The notes under the pieces are model-generated. The model was not told where the DNA came from, did no database searches, and saw nothing but the letters and a program-made list of their open reading frames with translations. The translations under genes and the position numbers were made by a program. This document shows positions 57,136-64,000 of a stretch of 64,000 nt of DNA, piece after piece (position 1 is the stretch's first letter; each line of letters opens with the position of its first letter). The stretch comes from Branchiostoma floridae. Lineage: Eukaryota > Chordata > Leptocardii > Amphioxiformes > Branchiostomatidae. Where the stretch lies: positions 11,471,248-11,535,247 of the forward strand of contig NC_049995.1 of NCBI RefSeq assembly GCF_000003815.2, read 5' to 3'.

Positions 57136-57596
57136 ACTGATCCTCATATGGCTGCTGGGTAAGTACTGGCCAGCTCAGAGCCTGGTCTCCAGGCTTTAGT
57201 CATGATTATAGGACTGTAGATAGCCTGGTACCTGGGCTCCACACAGGCCCTCCCCTACACAACAGTTATCCTACTGATTCTCATATGGCTGCTGGGTAAG
57301 TACTGACCAGCTCAGAGCCTGGTATCCAGGCTTTAGTCATGTATATAGCCAGACTGTAGATAGCCTGGTACCTAGGCTCCACACAGGCCCTCCCCTACAC
57401 AACAGTTATCCTACTGATCCTCATATGGCTGCTGGGTAAGTACTGACCAGCTCAGAGCCTGGTATCCAGGCTTTAGTCATGTATATAGCCAGACTGTAGA
57501 TAGCCTGGTACCTAGGCTCCACACAGGCCCTCCCCTACACAACAGTTATCCTACTGATCCTCATATGGCTGCTGGGTAAGTACTGACCAGCTCAGA
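57136..57596 (+). repeat. Tandem array of a TM9SF exon, about 140-bp units (one truncated, three full)
   Basis: Donor sequences CTGCTGG|GTAAGTACTG recur at about 57158, 57295, 57435 and 57575 (steps of 137, 140 and 140). Each full unit holds an exon-like segment (acceptor GTAGATAG, then CCTGGTACCT..GGCTCC to CTGCTGG, 72 bp) and an intron of about 68 bp. Units differ by only a few bases, mostly synonymous (CTA/CTG, ATC/ATT). Confidence 0.88.
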
Positions 57597-59673
57597 GCCT
57601 GGTATCCAGGCTTTGCCCTGGACATAATTGTAAAAATGACTTCTTTGAAGTTCATATTTTCAGGAATCCTTTTGACAGTGCATTTAGCATTTTAAAGGGA
57701 AAACTGTACAAAAAATGACAAATAATGATAACTGTTGGACACAAAAATTGTTGTAAAACAAAATTATACCAATAATCCATTGGCACTATGAATTTAGGTA
57801 AATTTAACCCAAAGTGATTATCATAGCACAATAGAAATTGGTATTTACTAAAACCAAAAACGATAAAACGTCAGAAAGCAATGATAGTGAGATTGTCTTT
57901 TGTTTTCTTCTTTATCGACAGTTGGCTTCCCCCTGACCGTGATTGGTGGAATCTTTGGAAAAAACATGGCGGACAGTTTTGACGCGCCCTGCCGGACCAA
58001 GAACATCCCGCGTGAGATCCCGCCGGTGCCCTGGTACCGCTCCGCCCCAGCGCACATGCTGATTGGTGGATTCCTGCCCTTCAGGTTTGTCAATCATCTT
58101 TTACTGCATTGTCAATCACCAGTCAATTATCTTTACTGACCTAACAATCATGTTACTACTCCAGGGCTCTAGCTAGCGTCCGTTTTTCCGTCAATTGATT
58201 ACGGAAAAATTTTAAAACCAATCCGTCAACTTTGACAGACAAAACCCTTGGTGGATTAGCTACAGGCGGCTTGGGGATGCCGTCCACGGCCGTAAAAGCC
58301 ACACACTGTTTGTTTTGCTATAATTGTTATTATTGTTGACAAAGTGTGTCGGTGGCCTTTCGCATACAATAATCTCATTAAAAACCCGTTTTTCAAGGTC
58401 TTACTTCAGTCTTTCTAACTCCTGGAATAGTGTTTTCGCGACAATGTTACTACTCTGTCATCTATTACTTGCAAATTATCTGTAACATGTCAATCGTCCA
58501 TTGATTAACATCATATGTTTTCCACCTTTCAATCATCAGATGTTAATTATGCATTGTCAATCATCTGCTTCTCACCTGTCAATCATCTGGTACCTGTCAT
58601 TCATCTGCTTCCTGTCAATCATCAGTTACCGAATCATTTCTTGCTCACCTGTCATTAATTTGTTGATCTCTTGTCAATCATCTGTTTGTAACCTGACAAT
58701 CATCTGTTTCCTGTCAATCATTTGTTGCTCACTTGTCAATCATTGATTACTTATCTGTCAGTCATCTGTTACAAGCCTTTCAATAATCAGTTACCTTTTT
58801 ATCAACTGATATTCACCTGTCAAAAATATTTCCTGTCAATCATCTGTAGCTGACGTACTAAACATCATTCTGTTACTTAATTACTGTCAATCATCTTTTA
58901 TTCTCTTTCTCAATCCTCTGCTCGCCTGTCAACTTTGTTGCCCACCTGGAAGATGATTGCGCACAGTGTCATGACAAGGAAAATGGCAACATTTTGTTTG
59001 TCATTGCCACCGTTGTAATTTTGTCTTTTCTAATAATTTGAACCACAAGGTTTCAGGGCTCAAAATACCACCTGCATATGCAGGTTAATGCAGGTAAAAT
59101 TGGAGCTGTGCAGGTATTTCTGCCATGGTTGTCTACCTGCACCTAACCTGCACTGGTCCATACACTGGGTATTATACATAAATGACCTATAATGTAGGTG
59201 TATGTGAATTGTTATTAGCTACATTGACTTTTAGTGTTACCACCTAAAAAAGTATAAAAGAAAAAAATAGCAATGGTTACTAACAATTTTAGTATGATCC
59301 ATACTTCAAAAAATTTAGAGTGGTGCAGGTAAGATATGTCTGGTGCAGGTAATTTTCGGTGCAGGTAATTATCAATGCACTTGTGCATGTATGCAGAAAA
59401 AGGTATTTGGAGCCCTGCATTTTCTGTGAGTCATTTTTATCTTAAGAGTCAATGACATGTCCTCTGCCCCCCTCCCCCCAGTGCCATCTCTGTGGAGCTG
59501 TACTACATCTTTGCCACCATGTGGGGCCGCGAGCAGTACACGCTGTACGGGATCCTGTTTATCGTGTTTGTCATCCTGCTGTCCGTCACGGGCTGCATCT
59601 CCGTGGCGCTCACGTACTTCCAGCTGTCCAGCGAGGACTACCGCTGGTGGTGGCGGTCGATATTCAGCGCCGG
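57364..59673 (+). CDS. TM9SF1-like: TM9SF1-like nonaspanin (transmembrane 9 superfamily), partial: three exons
   Basis: TM9SF proteins have a lumenal N-terminus and nine membrane helices and act in the Golgi/endosomal system. The last array exon (about 57504-57575) reads [20 protein letters not shown]. It splices G|TT into 57922-58084 ([35 protein letters not shown] and [10 protein letters not shown]), then AG|T into 59482-59673 ([48 protein letters not shown]), ending in phase 2 at GG|GTAAGA. Phases agree at all three junctions. FPLTVIGG and [18 protein letters not shown] point to TM9SF1 rather than TM9SF2/3/4. The last helices should follow to the right of the window. The N-terminal half was not found upstream. 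Which array unit is used is unknown; the start given includes the last two. Confidence 0.9.
58490..58930 (+). repeat. Degenerate CTGTCAATCATCTG tandem repeat in a TM9SF intron
   Basis: More than fifteen imperfect TGTCAATCATCTG/TTGCTCACC words at irregular spacing. Confidence 0.8.
59054..59416. mobile_element. Non-autonomous hAT-like element in a TM9SF intron
   Basis: Ends CAGGGCTCAAAATACC and GGTATTTGGAGCCCTG are inverted repeats with the CAGGG..CCCTG signature. The core repeats ACCTGCA/TGCAGGT. An 8-bp duplication cannot be read any more. It ends 65 bp before the 59482 exon. Confidence 0.75.
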
Positions 59674-59764
59674 GTAAGAACTGAAAACGTTTTTTCTTCA
59701 CATATTTTTTTATTTATTTGTTCAGCTTTTTACAAACAGCCAGAGCTGCTCAACTAGCCGTAGG

Positions 59765-60083
59765 CTATTATCAAGGGCTAACCCTGCACATGTTCGCACA
59801 TGTTCGCACACGACGGGTTATACCGCCCCTTACGCGGTGACACACCCATCTGGGTGAATGATGTAGATCACCATGTGGCTGATACGAGACAGAGGTCGCC
59901 AGGCCTCCATCCGGGTGATTTGAAGTGAATCACCAACTCCCGACAGAAGGATTGAGTAAAGTGAGGAAAGTCGTGTAAAGTGCCTTTCCCAAGGGCACAA
60001 GACCGGCAACACGGCAGCCGGATTCGAACCGGCGACCTCTCGGTCACGGGCCGAATACACTACCACTGTGCTACGCGGCCCCA
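59765..60083 (-). mobile_element. tRNA-derived SINE, best-preserved copy
   Basis: On the minus strand from 60083: GGGGCCGCGTAGCACAGTGG (A-box region TAGCACAGTGGTAGTG), then GAGAGGTCGCCGGTTCGAATC (B box GGTTCGAATCC), followed by the body TTGTGCCCTTGGGAAAGGC and on to the tail near 59765. It has the layout of known amphioxus tRNA-derived SINEs. The tRNA-like head is not a functional tRNA gene. Confidence 0.88.
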
Positions 60084-60117
60084 CTACATATACACATATA
60101 CAATGTGTAGCAAATGA

Positions 60118-60170
60118 TGTCCCTGTAGCTCAACTGGTAGCAGCCTCACAGTTGAGATCCTGGTTCCAAT
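60118..60170 (+). mobile_element. tRNA-like SINE head cut off by an M1 MITE
   Basis: GTCCCTGTAGCTCAACTGGTAG and GAGATCCTGGTTCCAA give A-box and B-box-like parts. The sequence then runs directly into TACTGTAAATGC of the MITE. Confidence 0.6.
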
Positions 60171-60355
60171 ACTGTAAATGCAGAAGTTTTCGCGGTGGTT
60201 TAATGTTTGCGGTTTTCACGTTGCCAATTCACCGCGGACTTAAAACCACCGCGAACATTTTTCCACGGCAGTAAAAGACTACAGTGTGTGGTGCTACTGT
60301 GAACTTAAAACGCGAACAGTCCTTTTTCCCGCTTCCACAAAATTAGAAATGCATG
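60171..60355. mobile_element. M1 MITE
   Basis: TACTGTAAATGCAGAAGTTTTCGC at left, GAACATTTTTCCACGGCAGTAAAAG in the centre, and a degraded right end AAATTAGAAATGCATG. Confidence 0.8.
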
Positions 60356-60359
60356 TACG

Positions 60360-61690
60360 GTACAATGTGTATTGAAGGATATAAAATGGTGGTCTCATGC
60401 TCACAGAGGTACCTCAAGCTTAAAAATGAAGGTATAGTAAACCCTTCCTTTAAAGATAAGTACCCTACTACAGAAACAGTAAAGTACCTTGCTGCCATAC
60501 AAAATGTATGTGCCTCTTAGCACTACAACAACACTACAAATGTATATTATTATAGCTAACATCATTCTGCTATACACACTAAAAACAGAAGGCCTAAAAT
60601 TGGAATATCCCTAGAAAGGTTGCAATAAAGACTATGATATTGTCTATCTGATAATTTGAAAATGTATTATTATCAATGTTAACTTCTTTTGTGCTTCTCC
60701 TAATAGATGTAAAATGTTCCAGTATACATGTATTATATTATGATGTAAGGCTTTCATTGTTTGAATGCCCAAGTACTTACTTTGTGCCTAACTGATAGGA
60801 GATAATATAGTTAGGCAGTTTTGCCTGATACCACCAAAAGTATTGTAGGTATGGTTTAGTTAGGCAAGTATGTTGCTTGCCACAGGCTACATGTATGCTT
60901 TCAGTTAAACCCTTTCCATACCTTTCTGTAAATGTAGGTCAGTATCATACTTCATAGCAGTTGTGCAATCACTACAGCAGGGAGCTAGACCAATGGTAGT
61001 GGTGTGTGTTCTGCTACCATACTCTTTCTCATACATGTAAATGCTGGTAGTACAGATTGAAGTGATTGTGGATTTCAACAATGACATTTTTTGTTTATTT
61101 TGGCAACATGCACATTCGTATAACATGTTTTCAAGTCTAGCTGTGATGTTTCAACAACAATGGATGTGGTAATGTCGGAAAACAATGGATACACAGTCAT
61201 TGTCATATATTCAAGAAAGAATGATACAGAAAGAACTGAAGAAATAGGGAGTCTTTGCTACAAATATAGTCATTATTTAACCCTGTACAAAGTATTTCTT
61301 TTTAGCAATATACAAATGTACTATCTATGATTATGTAGACATACAAGTTTCTAAATTTTTGTCCCTTTTTGTATGAAGTTTCAGTGATAGCTTGAAAAAT
61401 CTTACTTCTGCGCAGACTTTCATGGTGTTTTCATGACATGGAATGCAATAGAGTTGTTTTCATCTATGTAGGTAGAAAATTTACCAAAAAACTGACTTTT
61501 GAAATTTGAAATTCTACAGCCCTGAGTCAACCTAACATTGCTTAAGTTGCCTTTATGAAATTATAATTCCTAAAGCACTGGAACAAAGGAATGCATCTCA
61601 TAACTGTTTTTTGACAACTGAAACTTTCTGGTCAACAGGATTTGGCTGTTTGTAAGGAGACAACCGGTGGTGTATACATAAACACTGCCA
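60360..61690. other. Presumed TM9SF intron, no further exon recognised
   Basis: AT-rich; the next expected TM9SF block (after FSAGS) was not found here. Confidence 0.4.
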
Positions 61691-61739
61691 TGTTATAAGC
61701 CGACAGTTTTAACATAACAGGGATGCAAGGATTCCGTCA

Positions 61740-63999
61740 GGCCAGCAGAAATGCGCGGTTTTGGCGTCGGAAGTACGTGTGCTCGTTCAAAACGCTGGCA
61801 CGTAAAAGGGGGGCGAGTTTTCATCCAATAGCTAACTAGAAGATTTATCGGTTGGAAGAGTGGTATTGATCTGTACAATACTTTTTCTTCCAAATTATCT
61901 CAATGTGTTGACAAATATGTTCCCTCCAAAATGGTAGGCGCCAAACGCCACTTACCATATGTTACTCCTGACCTTAAACGGTTAATGAGGAAGAGGGACA
62001 GATACTACAGAAAGACCCTAGGTCAAAAGTCACCTGAGAGAAAAGACAAGCTGAACGAGTATAAAAAAGAAATCAAGAAAAAGTTAAAGGAATGCTACTG
62101 GCAGTACATTGAATCTATTATAACTGACATACCTGTACCAGGAGATACTAGTGATAACACCAATAACCCCTCTGCAAAGCAAGGCACCAAGAAGTTCTGG
62201 AGCTTTCTTAAATCCATTAAGTCAGAAAGGTCTGGTGTTTCCCATCTTAGGAACAATGGTACCCTGGTGTCAGACAATAAGTCTAAAGCTGACCTACTCA
62301 ATCAACAATTTCAATCTGTATTCACCAATGAGCCCTCAGATGACCCCCTGCCAGACCTAGGACCTAGTCCTCATGTCTGTATGGAGGACATCCAAATAGA
62401 GGTGAGTGGTGTTGACAAACTGTTGGGGAATTTAAACATCCATAAAGCCTCTGGGCCAGATCAAGTTCATGCCCATGTCCTGAAGGAACTCAGCTCAGTC
62501 CTCAGTCCCATCCTTCAGGTCATATTCCAGAGAAGCCTGGACACCGGCATTGTGCCCGAGGCTTGGAAAGAGGCTAACATAGCCCCTGTGTACAAGAAAG
62601 GTGATCGTTCCAAACCAGAAAACTACCGTCCAATCTCGCTCACATCCATTTGCTGCAAAGTAATGGAACACATTATTGCCAGCACAACGATGACACACTT
62701 TCAGGATAACAACATTTTGTATGACCTCCAGCACGGTTTCAGCCACGGCAAGTCATGTGAGACCCAATTGCTCTCACTAACAGATGACTTGGCTGTCAAT
62801 AGGAATAGTGGAATCCAGACAGACCTCGTTTTTATGGACTTCGCGAAAGCGTTTGATAAAGTCCCACACCGTAGACTGCTACACAAACTACAGTACTACG
62901 GTGTCCGAGGGAACACCCTTGTCTGGATACAGAATTTCCTGTTGGGCCGGTCCCAAACGGTTGTGCTTGATGGAGAGCGTTCGGACCCTATGCCAGTGAC
63001 CTCGGGCGTTCCCCAGGGTACAGTGTTGGGGCCCATCCTCTTCCTAGCATACATAAACGATCTCCCAGAACACGCTGCAAATGCAAAGGTGAGACTCTTC
63101 GCCGATGATTGCATTTTGCAGATGCCTATCCATGACAGCTCTGATTGCAACAAGCTACAGGAAGACATAGATAACATCTGTCTCTGGGAACAAAGGTGGC
63201 TGATGGAGTTCAATCCATCTAAGTGTGAGGTTATGACCATACCATCGTCCAAAACACCCATCACCCACACATACACCCTTCACAGCCATCCACTAAACAA
63301 GGTAAGTACCACCAAATACCTTGGAGTCACCATCTCCTCCAACCTCACATGGGGCAGCCACGTCGACGCCATAACATCAAAGGCCAACAAAACTCTGGGC
63401 ATGCTCAGACGCTGCCTGCGGGTTGCCAGCACGACGGCAAAGGAGAGGGCCTACATGGCCCTGGTAAGACCACACCTGGAATATGCCTGTAGTGTGTGGG
63501 ACCCGCACACCCAAGATCAGGTGAGGCGGGTCGAGATGGTTCAGCGTCGAGCAGCCCGGTATGTCACCAACAATTACCAGTATACAAGCTCTGTCACTAC
63601 ACTTATAAACCAACTGGGCTGGCAGTCCCTACAAACTAGAAGGAAAAATGCCAGACTTACAACTATGTACAAGATCATTCATAACAACATTTCCGTCCCA
63701 CACGCGTCCAAACTGGTCCTGGCGACTCGATGCTCCCGCCGCACCAACCACGCTTTCAAGCTGCAGGCCATCGCGAGCAAATCCAACTTTTATAGGCTCT
63801 CGTTCTTCCCTCGTACCATCCAGGAGTGGAATGAACTTGAGCCTGGTGTGGCGGAGGCGGGGTCTCTCTCCCAGTTCAAAACTGAACTGGGGAGGGCCCT
63901 GCTGCATTGAGTCGCCCCTACACGTCCTTGTACATATGTAAATAACACTAACCCACCACATTCACTTGTCTTGTCATTTGCACCCACAGTTTCATTTGT
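61740..63999 (+). mobile_element. CR1/L2-like LINE, 5'-truncated, reverse-transcriptase ORF intact
   Basis: The endonuclease domain is absent. The frame is open from about 61790 and contains the linker, the reverse transcriptase and the C-terminal region up to TGA at 63908-63910. The 3'UTR runs to the window end, so the 3' limit is not seen. No target duplication can be read. Confidence 0.85.
61931..63910 (+). CDS. Non-LTR retrotransposon reverse transcriptase (ORF2, N-terminally truncated)
   Basis: 659 residues from the first ATG; the frame is open upstream to about 61790 (DLYNTFSSKLSQCVDKYVPS), which is the normal lead-in from the endonuclease, so the ATG is not the native start. Reverse-transcriptase blocks: KKGDRSKPENYRPISLTSIC (about residues 223-242), LYDLQHGFSHGKSCETQL, DFAKAFDKVPHRRLL (about 300-314), SGVPQGTVLGPILFLAYIND (about 359-378), the catalytic FADD (about 391-394) and STTKYLGVTIS. 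The C-terminal VWDPHTQDQV..VQRRAARYVTNNY block and FFPRTIQEWNEL near the end match the 28.9-29.4 kb fragment. The catalytic residues are intact. The clade (CR1/L2/Jockey group) is judged from motifs only. Confidence 0.92.
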   Translation: MVGAKRHLPYVTPDLKRLMRKRDRYYRKTLGQKSPERKDKLNEYKKEIKKKLKECYWQYIESIITDIPVPGDTSDNTNNPSAKQGTKKFWSFLKSIKSERSGVSHLRNNGTLVSDNKSKADLLNQQFQSVFTNEPSDDPLPDLGPSPHVCMEDIQIEVSGVDKLLGNLNIHKASGPDQVHAHVLKELSSVLSPILQVIFQRSLDTGIVPEAWKEANIAPVYKKGDRSKPENYRPISLTSICCKVMEHIIASTTMTHFQDNNILYDLQHGFSHGKSCETQLLSLTDDLAVNRNSGIQTDLVFMDFAKAFDKVPHRRLLHKLQYYGVRGNTLVWIQNFLLGRSQTVVLDGERSDPMPVTSGVPQGTVLGPILFLAYINDLPEHAANAKVRLFADDCILQMPIHDSSDCNKLQEDIDNICLWEQRWLMEFNPSKCEVMTIPSSKTPITHTYTLHSHPLNKVSTTKYLGVTISSNLTWGSHVDAITSKANKTLGMLRRCLRVASTTAKERAYMALVRPHLEYACSVWDPHTQDQVRRVEMVQRRAARYVTNNYQYTSSVTTLINQLGWQSLQTRRKNARLTTMYKIIHNNISVPHASKLVLATRCSRRTNHAFKLQAIASKSNFYRLSFFPRTIQEWNELEPGVAEAGSLSQFKTELGRALLH

Positions 64000-64000
64000 T

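Noticed and set aside
59990..60083. tRNA gene
   Set aside because: A and B boxes are present but the acceptor stem does not close, and the sequence continues into a SINE body shared with other copies.

Overview
This is a eukaryotic (animal) genomic window with small exons, long repeat-filled introns and GT/AG splice sites. Three gene models have clear animal homologues: RIM, DNAJC27/RBJ and TM9SF. A fourth resembles the CTX/JAM family. With them come dense MITEs, tRNA-derived SINEs, CR1/L2-like LINE pieces and a Penelope-like element. Together these point to an invertebrate deuterostome, most likely a lancelet (Branchiostoma); the species is inference. Two 100-N assembly gaps are present (37886-37985 and 52585-52684).

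Left part (1-24.5 kb): the first coding exon of a RIM-like active-zone gene lies on the minus strand at 2884-3077, and the rest of that gene runs off the left edge. The remainder is non-coding: microsatellites, foldback elements, a 33-bp minisatellite that repeats nuclear-receptor DR1-like half sites (8.98-9.36 kb), a 5'-truncated Penelope-like retroelement with long inverted terminal repeats that carry hammerhead-ribozyme-like cores (11.8-13.4 kb), and a CRE/CCAAT cluster that looks like a promoter (16.1-16.3 kb).

Middle (24.7-42.4 kb): one complete minus-strand gene of seven coding exons, 362 codons before the stop. It encodes a signal peptide, a V-like Ig domain split over two exons, a C2-like Ig domain, a Thr/Pro-rich stalk, one membrane helix and a charged tail. 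All exon phases agree. The V domain has lost both canonical cysteines. Intron 1 is about 12.5 kb and is packed with repeats; the other introns hold a hAT MITE and a LINE 3' fragment.

Right part (42.4-64 kb): repeat-rich DNA, then the last four coding exons of a DNAJC27/RBJ-like Rab-J-domain GTPase on the minus strand (49.36-51.83 kb). A TM9SF1-like nonaspanin lies on the plus strand (57.2-59.7 kb); one of its exons sits in a four-unit tandem array. The 5' exons of both genes are missing near the second gap. The window ends in a CR1/L2-type LINE with an intact reverse-transcriptase ORF (61.8-63.9 kb). The genes show no sign of acting in a common pathway. The most informative items are the cysteine-less V domain, the ribozyme-bearing Penelope ends, the tandem exon array, and several small transposons whose target-site duplications can be read directly.
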